This document shows positions 57,661 through 64,000 of a stretch of 64,000 nt of DNA, piece after piece. The position numbers were made by a program, and so were the translations under genes. The notes below the pieces were generated by a model, which saw only the letters and a list, made by a program, of their open reading frames with translations, had not been told where the DNA came from and searched no databases. Source of the stretch: Frateuria edaphi. GTDB taxonomy: Bacteria > Pseudomonadota > Gammaproteobacteria > Xanthomonadales > Rhodanobacteraceae. The stretch spans positions 310,001 through 374,000 of the forward strand of contig NZ_CP088251.1 of assembly GCF_021117405.1 (NCBI RefSeq), given 5' to 3'. Numbering within the stretch: position 1 is the first letter of the stretch; every line of letters starts with the position of its first letter.

Positions 57661-59079
57661 TCAGCCGGGCATCAGCGGCGGCGCGTATTGCAGCGTCAGC
57701 CCCAGCGCCCACAGCAGCCCCAGCACCAGCGGCACGTGCACCAGCAGCTGGATGAAGGTGAAGCCGACCACGTCGCGCGCCTTCAATCCCAGCACGCCCA
57801 GGAGCGGCAGCATCCAGAACGGGTTGACCAGGTTGGGCAGCGCCTCGGCGGCGTTGTAGACCTGCACCGCCCAGCCCAGATGCACGTGCAGGTCATTGGC
57901 CGCCTGCATGACGTACGGCGCCTCGACCAGCCATTTGCCGCCACCCGAAGGCACGAAGAAGCCCAGCACCGCCGAGTAGCCCCCCATCACCAGCGGGAAG
58001 CTGTCGGTGGTGGCCACGCGCACGAACACGCCGGCCAGCCGGTGCGCCAGCGTGGCACCGTCCGCGCCGGGCGCGTGGGTGAGCAGGGCAGCGATGCCGC
58101 CGTAGAGCGGGAACTGGATCAGCACGCCGGCCGTGCTGGGCACCGCGCGCGCCACCGCGTCGAGGAAGCTGCGCGGGCGCCAGTGCAGCAGCAGGCCGAT
58201 GGTGAGGAACAGCAGGTTGTAGGTGTTGAGGTCGGCGATCGCCATGGCCGCCGGCACGCTGGCGAAACGCCGCAGCAGCCAGCCCAGTCCCAACACGCCG
58301 ACCAGCAGCGACAGCAACGGGCTGTACTCGAGCCATTCGCCCGGCCGGGTGCGTGGCGGCAGCGCGGGGACCGCGTCCGAATCGGCCACGCCGCAGTCGC
58401 GGGCGCTGCGCACACCTTCGCCGGTCGGCGTGGTGAACCAGCACACCAGCAGCGACACGGCGATCAGCACCGCGGTGAGCAGCAGCGACTGCCACAGGAA
58501 GATCGTCTGACTGAACGGCAAGACCCCTGTGATCGCCAGCAATCCCGGTGGCATGCTGGCCGGGTTGGCCTGCAGCTGCGCGGCGGAGGAGGAAAGACCC
58601 ATCGCCCACACCGCGCCCAGTCCGAGGTAGGCCGCGGCGCCGGCGGCGCGGTAGTCCATCGCAAGGTCGTCGCGGCGCGCCAGCGGGCGCACCAGCAGCC
58701 CGCCGAAGACCAGCGAGAAACCCCACGACAGCAGCGAGGCGAGCATGCTGACCAGCGCCACGTAGCACACGGCGCCGCGGCCGCTTTTCGGTACGCGCGC
58801 CAATGCATCGATCAGGCGCGCCACCACGGGCGCACTGGCCACCACGTAACCGCCGATCACCACAAACGCCATCTGCATGGTGAAAGGGATCAGGCTCCAG
58901 AAACCATCGCCGAAAGCCTGCACGGTGGTCGTCGGGGCGGCGCCGAAACCCAGCGCGAGCAACGCCACCAACGCGACGCCGAGCGCGGCGAAGACCCAGG
59001 CATCGGGGAACCAGCGTTCGGACCAGCCGGCGCAGCGCAACGCCGCGCGTGCGAGCAGACCTTGCCGCGAGTGATCCAT
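57661..59079 (-). CDS. short-chain fatty acid transporter (AtoE family)
   Basis: Inner-membrane transporter of the AtoE/short-chain fatty acid uptake family, 472 residues from ATG 59079 (MDHSRQGLLARAAL). About 12 hydrophobic segments are visible. Family stretches include WFPDAWVFAALGVALVALLALGF, FTMQMAFVVIGGYVVA, SLLSWGFSLVFGGLLVRPLARR and FFVPSGGGKWLVEAPYVMQAA. There is no adjacent CoA-transferase or thiolase, so it is not part of an ato-type catabolic operon here. The substrate is inferred from family only. Confidence 0.88.
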   Translation of the reverse strand: MDHSRQGLLARAALRCAGWSERWFPDAWVFAALGVALVALLALGFGAAPTTTVQAFGDGFWSLIPFTMQMAFVVIGGYVVASAPVVARLIDALARVPKSGRGAVCYVALVSMLASLLSWGFSLVFGGLLVRPLARRDDLAMDYRAAGAAAYLGLGAVWAMGLSSSAAQLQANPASMPPGLLAITGVLPFSQTIFLWQSLLLTAVLIAVSLLVCWFTTPTGEGVRSARDCGVADSDAVPALPPRTRPGEWLEYSPLLSLLVGVLGLGWLLRRFASVPAAMAIADLNTYNLLFLTIGLLLHWRPRSFLDAVARAVPSTAGVLIQFPLYGGIAALLTHAPGADGATLAHRLAGVFVRVATTDSFPLVMGGYSAVLGFFVPSGGGKWLVEAPYVMQAANDLHVHLGWAVQVYNAAEALPNLVNPFWMLPLLGVLGLKARDVVGFTFIQLLVHVPLVLGLLWALGLTLQYAPPLMPG

Positions 59080-59130
59080 GCCGCTCTCCGTTGCCTTCGC
59101 CCGCGGCATGGTGGCACGGAGACAAGCCCG

Positions 59131-59284
59131 GTAGGAGCGCACCTGTGCGCGACCGGGATGTGGGGAAGCCGCGCGCAGGACGCTTTCTGCGGGAGAACTC
59201 CGCTCGGCACCACGGCTGCTTCAATGCCGTCGGCCGGGCCTTCGGCTACCCGACCCGCGCGGTCGCGCACAGGTGCGCTCCTAC
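59131..59284. repeat. REP-type inverted doublet, copy 1 (perfect arms)
   Basis: Two 25-base arms, 59131-59155 (starting GTAGGAGCGCACCTGTGCGC) and 59260-59284 (ending GGTGCGCTCCTAC), are exact reverse complements separated by 104 bases. Each arm also contains the internal palindrome GCGCACCTGTGCGC. This matches the widespread GTAGGAGCGC...GCGCGACCG REP family of Pseudomonas and Xanthomonadales, arranged as a REPIN. It fills the 217-base gap between the two minus-strand transporter genes; a degenerate second copy is at 26587-26653. Confidence 0.85.
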
Positions 59285-59296
59285 ACGCACTTTCGC

Positions 59297-60214
59297 CTAA
59301 TGGGCGGGCTTCTTCGCCAGCGTGATCACGCCCACGCCCACCAGGATGATCGCCATGCCGCCCAGGTCGAACGGGCCGACGTGCTCGCCGGCCAGCAGCA
59401 CGCCGAACAGCACCGCCACCGGCGGGTTGACGTAGGCGTAGCTGGTCGCCAGCGCCGGCCGTGCGTGCTTGAGCACGTAAAGGTACGCGCTGAAGGCGAC
59501 GATCGACCCGAACAGCGCCAGGTACACCACCGCCGCCGTGGCGCGCAGGGTGGGATGCGCGGGCAGCTGTTCGCCGGTGCCGAAGCCGACCAGCAGCAGT
59601 GCGACGCTGGCGCAGAGCATCTGCGCGGCGGTGTTCATCGGCCCGGCCGGCATGTCCTGGCGCTTGCTCCAGGCCGAACCGAAGGCCCAGCTCATCGCCG
59701 CCACGATCAGCGCCAGCGCGCCCAGTCGCGAGCCGGAAAGTCCGCTGCCCAGGTTCAGCACCACCACGCCGGCGAAACCGATCAGCAAGCCGACCGTCTC
59801 GCGCCGGTTCGGCCATTGGCCGTACATGCCGGAGAACACCGCGGCGAACAGCGGCATGCTCGCCACCGCGACCGCGGCAATGCCCGAACTCACGCTCTGC
59901 TCGGCGTAGCAGACCAGCCCGTTGCCGCCCAGCAACAGCAACACGCCGGTCACCGCCGCGTTGCGCCACTGGCGTCGCGTGGGCGGGCGCACGCCGCGGA
60001 TCCGCAGGAACGCGTACATGGCCGAGCCCGCGCCGAGGAAGCGCACGCCTGCGAGCAGGAACGGCGGATAGCTCTCCAGCGCGTAGCGGATGCCCAGGTA
60101 GGTCGAGCCCCACACGACGTACAGCGCGAGCAGGCCGAGCGGGATCAGCACACGCGGTTCGTCCAGCGCGCGGGCGGGAGCAGGAGTGGCGGAGGTGTCA
60201 TCGATGGCGGACAT
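59297..60214 (-). CDS. EamA/DMT-family transporter
   Basis: Drug/metabolite transporter superfamily protein with two EamA repeats and ten predicted membrane helices, 305 residues, most like YedA. Landmarks are LYVVWGSTYLGIRYALES, PPFLLAGVRFLGAG, the second-repeat GSIVAFSAYLYVLKHARPALATSYAYVNPPVAVLFGV and GMAIILVGV near the end. An exporter of amino acids or other metabolites is likely, but the substrate cannot be assigned. It is followed by the REP doublet and preceded by the VOC-protein gene on the same strand (29-base gap). Confidence 0.9.
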   Translation of the reverse strand: MSAIDDTSATPAPARALDEPRVLIPLGLLALYVVWGSTYLGIRYALESYPPFLLAGVRFLGAGSAMYAFLRIRGVRPPTRRQWRNAAVTGVLLLLGGNGLVCYAEQSVSSGIAAVAVASMPLFAAVFSGMYGQWPNRRETVGLLIGFAGVVVLNLGSGLSGSRLGALALIVAAMSWAFGSAWSKRQDMPAGPMNTAAQMLCASVALLLVGFGTGEQLPAHPTLRATAAVVYLALFGSIVAFSAYLYVLKHARPALATSYAYVNPPVAVLFGVLLAGEHVGPFDLGGMAIILVGVGVITLAKKPAH

Positions 60215-60243
60215 GGCGGGAGATCATGCAGGGGGAGGGGGCT

Positions 60244-60630
60244 TCATTCGGCCTGGTGCGTGCCGATCCACCACAAATGGCCTTCGGGGTCGCGCAGTCC
60301 GGCGCTGCGGTCGCCGTAGGGCTGGTCGGTGGGCGGGGTCACGCTGGATGCGCCGGCGGCCAGGCCCGCGGCGTAACACGCGTCGACGTCGGGTACGTAG
60401 ACATGGGTGGAACCGCGCACCGGATCGCGCCCATCGGGGCGCTCGCCGACCATCACCACCGAATCGTCGATCCACACCTCGGCGTGCATGATCGAGCCGT
60501 CATCGCGCATCTTGCGCAGCAGTTCCTTCGCGCCAAACGTCGCGTGCAGGAAGGCCAGCATGGCGCGCGCGTCAGCGACCAGCAGGTACGGCGACACGGC
60601 ATTGTGGCCGGCGGGCTTGTGCGTGGGCAT
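60244..60630 (-). CDS. VOC/glyoxalase-fold protein (PhnB-like)
   Basis: A 128-residue vicinal oxygen chelate protein of the PhnB/YP_009 type: SPYLLVADARAMLAFLHATFGAKELLRKMRDDGSIMHAEVWIDDSVVMVGE and THVYVPDVDACYAAGLAAGA, ending GDRSAGLRDPEGHLWWIGTH. The His-Ala-Glu and the terminal DPEGHLWW are family features; whether it binds metal is uncertain, and no reaction can be assigned. Same strand as, and just upstream of, the EamA gene, and 144 bases downstream of the Ada-like gene. Confidence 0.85.
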   Translation of the reverse strand: MPTHKPAGHNAVSPYLLVADARAMLAFLHATFGAKELLRKMRDDGSIMHAEVWIDDSVVMVGERPDGRDPVRGSTHVYVPDVDACYAAGLAAGASSVTPPTDQPYGDRSAGLRDPEGHLWWIGTHQAE

Positions 60631-60774
60631 CGGCGGGATCCGGTGGAACGAAGGGCAAACGCCGGCAGCCGGCGAGGCCGGCGTCGATCAGGTGGTGTTG
60701 CCCGAAGCGCGCACGATAGCCGGAGCGGCACCGGCGCGGTAGCGCGCAGTTCTCAATCCAGCCTTGAGCGACGG

Positions 60775-61641
60775 TCAAGACGCGCGGCGGCGCTCCGGCT
60801 CCGCGACGCGGTTGCGCTCGCGCGCCAGCAGCTCGCGCTTGCGTTCCACACCCCAGCGCCAGCCGCCCAGCGAGCCGTCCTCGCGTACCACGCGGTGGCA
60901 GGGCACGATCAGCGCCAGTCGGTTGTTGCCGCAGGCGTTGCCGATCGCGCGGGCGGCGTTGGCGTCGCCCAGTTCCGTGGCGAGCGCACGGTAACTGCGC
61001 GTCTGGCCGGCGGGGATGCGGGTGAGTGCATCCCACACACGCCATTGGAACGCGGTGGCGGCGATGTCCAGCGGTGGCATGGCGGGCGCCGCGGCATCGC
61101 TCCAGCCCAGCTCGCTGGCGATGCGCGCGATCACCGCATCCAGCCATTCCTCGCGCCCGGCGTCCACGCGCTCGCGCGTGGCATGCGGGAATTCCCCGGC
61201 CAGCCCGCGTTCCAGCGCCACGTCGTCGTCGCCCAGGTTGACCGCGCAGATGCCACGCGTGGTGGTCGCCACCAGCAGCCGCCCCAGCGGCGTGCCGGTG
61301 GTGGTGTAGCGGATACACGCCCCGGCACCGCCGGCGCGGTAGCTTGCCGGGGTCATGCCGAGCAGGCGGTTGCTGTGCTCGTAGACGCGACTGCCCGAGC
61401 CGAAGCCCGCCTCGTAGACCGCGTCTGTCACGGCGGCGCCTTCACGCAGGGCGGCCTTGAACTGCCCGAAGCGGCGCGAGCGGTGGTATTCCGCCGGGCT
61501 CATGCCGAAGCGCCGCCGGAAAGCGCGCTGAAGGTAGGTGGGGCTCAGCGCCACCGCGCTGGCAAGGGCGTCCAGGCTGGGCGCGGTTTCGGCCTCGTCG
61601 AGCAGACGGCGGGCCTGTTCAAGCGGTTCGATGGCGGACAT
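60775..61641 (-). CDS. AraC-HTH/O6-alkylguanine-DNA alkyltransferase (Ada-like, lacks N-terminal Ada domain)
   Basis: A 288-residue protein combining an AraC-type helix-turn-helix domain (about 15-105: ALASAVALSPTYLQRAFRRRFGMSPAEYHRSRR, then a second HTH) with an MGMT domain (about 110-275). The alkyl-acceptor Cys is in IVPCHRVVREDGSLGGWRWG, with FQWRVWDALTRIPAGQTRSY before it, so direct reversal of O6-alkylguanine is expected. The Cys-rich methylphosphotriester-sensing domain of E. coli Ada is absent, so self-activation by that route is unlikely. Probably a stand-alone gene. Confidence 0.92.
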   Translation of the reverse strand: MSAIEPLEQARRLLDEAETAPSLDALASAVALSPTYLQRAFRRRFGMSPAEYHRSRRFGQFKAALREGAAVTDAVYEAGFGSGSRVYEHSNRLLGMTPASYRAGGAGACIRYTTTGTPLGRLLVATTTRGICAVNLGDDDVALERGLAGEFPHATRERVDAGREEWLDAVIARIASELGWSDAAAPAMPPLDIAATAFQWRVWDALTRIPAGQTRSYRALATELGDANAARAIGNACGNNRLALIVPCHRVVREDGSLGGWRWGVERKRELLARERNRVAEPERRRAS

Positions 61642-61716
61642 GGCGGCGTTCCGGTTTCCAGATGACGCCAGTTTGTGGCGTCAGCTCGCGCGCGGGCCAT
61701 CCGCTTCTTGCGCGCC

Positions 61717-61989
61717 TCAACGCGCGACCGGGCGCCCTTCATGCAGGACCACGAAGTCGCCCTCGAGTACCTGCGGACGCGCTCCGGCGGCAGTCGCGGC
61801 ACGGCCGACGGCGCGCGCGCGGTTCCACTGGCGCAACGCCAGCCACAGCCCGCCACCGACCAGCAGCACGCCAGCGACGAACAGCCCGAACACCAGCATC
61901 ACGCCCAGCACGGCAACCCCGACGACCAGCGAAAGGGCGCGCGCAAGCGGGTGGCGGGGACGGGACGAGGGCAGCTGGAACAGGCGCAT
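61717..61989 (-). CDS. small membrane protein of unknown function
   Basis: A 90-residue protein with a basic N-terminus (MRLFQLPSSRPRHP) and a long hydrophobic region (ALSLVVGVAVLGVMLVFGLFVAGVLLVGGGLWLAL, about 19-52) that can form two short helices, then a soluble tail ending LEGDFVVLHEGRPVAR. I recognise no named family. GC-rich codon use and the clean membrane profile argue it is real. It is divergent from the Rieske protein gene, with 76 bases between the start codons. Confidence 0.65.
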   Translation of the reverse strand: MRLFQLPSSRPRHPLARALSLVVGVAVLGVMLVFGLFVAGVLLVGGGLWLALRQWNRARAVGRAATAAGARPQVLEGDFVVLHEGRPVAR

Positions 61990-62065
61990 GTTAAAAATCC
62001 GTGTGGTAAAATCAACGACTTACGTGCGCAACGATGGGGCTTTCACGCCCCCGAGGCAAGTGCCG

Positions 62066-62407
62066 ATGGACCTACCCCCCGGGGCGCTTTGCCGCCTCGA
62101 TCACATTCCCGACGGCACCGCGGTAGCGGTGGACGCGACCCTGCCCGAAGGTCCCGAAACCCTCATCGTATTGCGCGACGGCGAGGAAGCGCGGGCCTGG
62201 ATCAACGTCTGTCCGCACGCCGGGCGACGACTCGACTGGGCGCCCGGACAATTCCTGATCAGCCGCGGCACGTTGATCTGTGCAGTGCATGGGGCGAGCT
62301 TCCGCACCGGGGACGGGCTCTGCGTGGGCGGGCCCTGCCGTGGGCAGTCGCTGCGTGCGGTGCCGCTTCGAGTGGAGCGCGGGGTGGTCTGGCTGGCGAG
62401 CGCTTGA
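62066..62407 (+). CDS. Rieske [2Fe-2S] domain protein
   Basis: A 113-residue single-domain Rieske ferredoxin. The two cluster-binding boxes CPHAGRRL (C-x-H, about residue 49) and CAVHGASF (C-x2-H, about residue 72) are intact, and the spacing between them is normal. The loops resemble the Rieske components of non-haem oxygenases or small NirD-like proteins; no oxygenase or reductase gene is adjacent, so the electron partner is unknown. The start MDLPPGALCRL at 62066 is preferred; the frame is also open to an ATG at 61988. A TAAAAT box at 62007 could be the -10 element. Confidence 0.88.
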   Translation: MDLPPGALCRLDHIPDGTAVAVDATLPEGPETLIVLRDGEEARAWINVCPHAGRRLDWAPGQFLISRGTLICAVHGASFRTGDGLCVGGPCRGQSLRAVPLRVERGVVWLASA

Positions 62408-62534
62408 GCTCCCCTTCCCGTCCGGGGAGAGAGTGTGGTGACGGCAGCGGTGAAGTGCGCCGTTGCCTGGGTTGCCCTTGACTTCAACCTGCGCCGGATC
62501 GCCCATCCCACGGGCCTCTCACCCAGACCCCTCC
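62408..62534. repeat. fragments of CCCCTCACCCC-type extragenic element
   Basis: CCCCTTCCCGTCCGGGGAGAGAG (split here as CCCCTTCCCG and TCCGGGGAGAGAG, 62412-62434) and CTCTCACCCAGACCCCTCCC (62517-62536) resemble broken halves of the element at 44797-44907. Apart from these and the terminator at 62541-62570, the 212-base gap holds nothing I can identify. Confidence 0.3.
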
Positions 62535-62540
62535 CAAAGA

Positions 62541-62570
62541 AAAAAAAGGCCCGGCATGCGCCGGGCCTTT
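62541..62570 (-). terminator. intrinsic terminator of the Wza/GumB-like gene
   Basis: AAAGGCCCGGC - ATGC - GCCGGGCCTTT: a perfect 11-bp stem with a 4-base loop. On the minus strand it is followed by a long T-tract (AAAGAAAAAAAA on the plus strand at 62537-62547). It lies 50 bases past the stop of the polysaccharide export gene. It may also stop rightward transcription from the Rieske gene. Confidence 0.9.
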
Positions 62571-62619
62571 CTCGTTCCATGCCGGCGGACCTTCCCTGGT
62601 CCGCCAGCCAAACCTTCCG

Positions 62620-63702
62620 TCAGGGGTTGTTGACGCGATCGACCGAGCCGGCGGTCTGGTAGATCAGGCCGGACAGCGGCAGCAGCTGGCTCAGGAAGCG
62701 GTTCCACTTGGTGATGCCGGCCGCGCCGACCCACACCACGTCGCCCGGCTTGACGCGGAAGTTGTCCGCCAGGGCATAGGACGCCGGCGAGCGTGCGTTG
62801 AGGTGGAACACCTGCGCGGGCGTCTGGGTGAGCTTCTCCGAACCACGGATCACGTACACGGCGTTGCCCGAAGAGGTGATCGGGCTCAGGCCGCCGGCAC
62901 GACCCAGCGCCTGGGTGAGGGTCAGCGCGGTGGTCTTGAAGGTGATGGCCTGCGGGCGGATCACCTCGCCCACGACATACACCTCCTTGTTGTCGTTGTA
63001 CGGCAGGAACAGCTTGTCGCCGGGCTTGAGGTAGATCTGGCCGTCGGTGCCCTGGTTGAGCGCGGTCAGGTCGATCGGATAGGTCTTGCCGTCACGGGTG
63101 AGCGTGAAGCCGGAGAGGTCCGCTTCCTGCGTGTTGACGCCGGCCACGCCGATCGCCTGCGACAGCGTCATCGGCACCGAGTTGAGCACCTGCGCGTCGG
63201 TGTGCTGGAACGCGCCCTCCAGCGTGATGCGATGGCTGCCGTAGCCGACCACGTTGACGTCCACCTGCGGCTCGCGCACGAAGCTGCCCAGCTTCTTGGT
63301 CAGCGACTGGCGCAGTTCCTCGACGGTCAGCCCGGCCGCCTTGATGGTGCCGGCATAGGGATAGAACAGCGTGCCGTCAGGGCGCACCAGGCGGCCGTTG
63401 GCCACGGTCTGCTGCTGCGAGCCCGCGGGCGAGGTTAGTTCCGGGTGATCCCACACGGTGATGTACAGCGTGTCGCCGGGGCCGATGCGGTAGTCCTCCG
63501 GCTGGTACGAGACCAGTTCCTGCGGAATCGCGCTGGCCTGCGTCTGGCTGCTCTCCACCAGCTCCGGCGTGATCTGCAGCAGCTGCATGTGGCTGTTGTC
63601 ACTTTGCAGCGCGCCCTCGTCCATGCGCTGGCCGGGGACGATCGCGCAGCCGTTCAGCGCGACGGCGAAGAGAAGGATGGCTACTGCGGGTAGCGTTTTC
63701 AT
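62620..63702 (-). CDS. polysaccharide export outer-membrane lipoprotein (Wza/GumB family)
   Basis: Outer-membrane polysaccharide export (OPX) protein, 360 residues, that would form the periplasm-spanning exit channel for exopolysaccharide. A lipoprotein signal peptide (AILLFAVALNGC, Cys at residue 19) is followed by a Poly_export domain (YRIGPGDTLYITVWDHPEL, FYPYAGTIKAAGLTVEELRQSL) and two SLBB domains (RITLEGAFQHTDAQVLN; VYVVGEVIRPQAITF). The C-terminal helix KWNRFLSQLLPLSGLIYQTAG matches the Wza pore helix. Start at 63702 follows AGAAAGGA on the minus strand. It ends at a strong terminator with no Wzc/GumC gene after it, so it is not the head of a gum-type operon. Confidence 0.92.
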   Translation of the reverse strand: MKTLPAVAILLFAVALNGCAIVPGQRMDEGALQSDNSHMQLLQITPELVESSQTQASAIPQELVSYQPEDYRIGPGDTLYITVWDHPELTSPAGSQQQTVANGRLVRPDGTLFYPYAGTIKAAGLTVEELRQSLTKKLGSFVREPQVDVNVVGYGSHRITLEGAFQHTDAQVLNSVPMTLSQAIGVAGVNTQEADLSGFTLTRDGKTYPIDLTALNQGTDGQIYLKPGDKLFLPYNDNKEVYVVGEVIRPQAITFKTTALTLTQALGRAGGLSPITSSGNAVYVIRGSEKLTQTPAQVFHLNARSPASYALADNFRVKPGDVVWVGAAGITKWNRFLSQLLPLSGLIYQTAGSVDRVNNP

Positions 63703-63806
63703 AATGCGTCCTTTCTGCTGGGCCACCGTGGGGATAATCGTGACGAATTATTGAAGTCATTCGTCTGACACGCCCGCGACATGGCGGTTTTGGCTAATGG
63801 CGACGG

Positions 63807-64000
63807 TTAATGCGAGTGGGTGTATCTATAGCTTTTGCCGATGGCTTGCGCGGTTGCCGCGGCGGGCGTTTCCGACGTGCCGCGGACGCTTCGTCCACGC
63901 ACGCCATCGATCAGCGCGGCGGGGCTGGCGCCGGCCTGCACCAGCGCCAGCCTGGCGGGAGCCGGGGCGCCGGTCGTGACATGCGGTGCCTTGTGTGCCA
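63807..64000 (-). CDS. possible 3' end of a gene entering from the right edge
   Basis: On the minus strand a frame open from the edge runs 64 codons to a TAA at 63807-63809, with mostly G/C third positions in its first 50 codons. It contains GAPAPARLALVQAGASPAAL and DGVRGRSVRG, and ends in a low-GC tail. I recognise no family and the window cuts it off, so this could be chance. The 104 bases from here to the export gene (63703-63806) must carry that gene's leader; no promoter is convincing. Confidence 0.25.
   Translation of the reverse strand, partial: AHKAPHVTTGAPAPARLALVQAGASPAALIDGVRGRSVRGTSETPAAATAQAIGKSYRYTHSH

Noticed and set aside
62066..62407. Rieske protein as part of an aromatic oxygenase cluster with the FAH hydrolase
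   Set aside because: The two genes are more than 10 kb apart and no oxygenase alpha subunit or reductase is present in the window.

Overview
The window is a 64 kb stretch of GC-rich chromosome (high GC at third codon positions throughout) from a gammaproteobacterium. The combination of a gmk/rpoZ/spoT/ridA/recG region, the pilMNOPQ operon divergent from a class A PBP gene, a Wza/GumB-type export lipoprotein, abundant GTG starts and REP-like extragenic hairpins points to the Xanthomonadales, most likely Rhodanobacteraceae (Rhodanobacter, Dyella, Frateuria or Luteibacter). That placement is inference from gene content. I see no rRNA, tRNA, CRISPR array, prophage, transposase or plasmid gene, and the region reads as core chromosome with a few lineage-specific blocks.

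Left part (1-12 kb): the 3' end of an unidentified gene, a two-gene cyanide-insensitive-type cytochrome bd oxidase (cydAB), pepQ, and two tandem, similarly built DUF1631-PilZ gene pairs. Then follows a leftward hemW-rdgB-rph group, with yicC-gmk divergent from it.

13.5-24.6 kb: a complete mlaFEDCB phospholipid-transport operon convergent with mlaA, placed between gmk and rpoZ; its MlaD carries two MCE domains instead of one. Then come rpoZ, spoT, ridA, recG and a nucleoside hydrolase.

24.6-35.4 kb: type B L31, citrate synthase, a conserved gene of unknown function downstream of the PBP1A gene, and the tightly overlapped type IV pilus assembly operon pilMNOPQ ending in a strong terminator.

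35.5-42.5 kb: a six-gene moxR/Bat (CoxR aerotolerance-like) operon in which every junction overlaps: MoxR ATPase, DUF58, DUF4381, VWA protein, a VWA-TPR fusion and BatD. A macrodomain gene overlaps its 3' end.

43-62 kb: accessory-type functions. These are a MarR regulator with an RND efflux pump (adaptor plus permease), a small lipoprotein, an M28 peptidase, mscL, a fumarylacetoacetase-family hydrolase divergent from a MocR-type regulator whose PLP-binding lysine is replaced, a MacAB-like adaptor/ATPase/two-permease exporter, an AtoE-type fatty acid transporter, an EamA transporter, a VOC protein, an Ada-like alkyltransferase, a small membrane protein and a Rieske ferredoxin.

Right end: a Wza/GumB-like polysaccharide export lipoprotein with its own terminator, and a possible gene tail running off the edge. 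The most interesting points are the double-MCE MlaD, the catalytically degenerate MocR protein, the duplicated DUF1631-PilZ modules, a VWA protein with a lost metal site, and two copies of a REP-type inverted doublet. I did not find a convincing wholly new multi-gene system.
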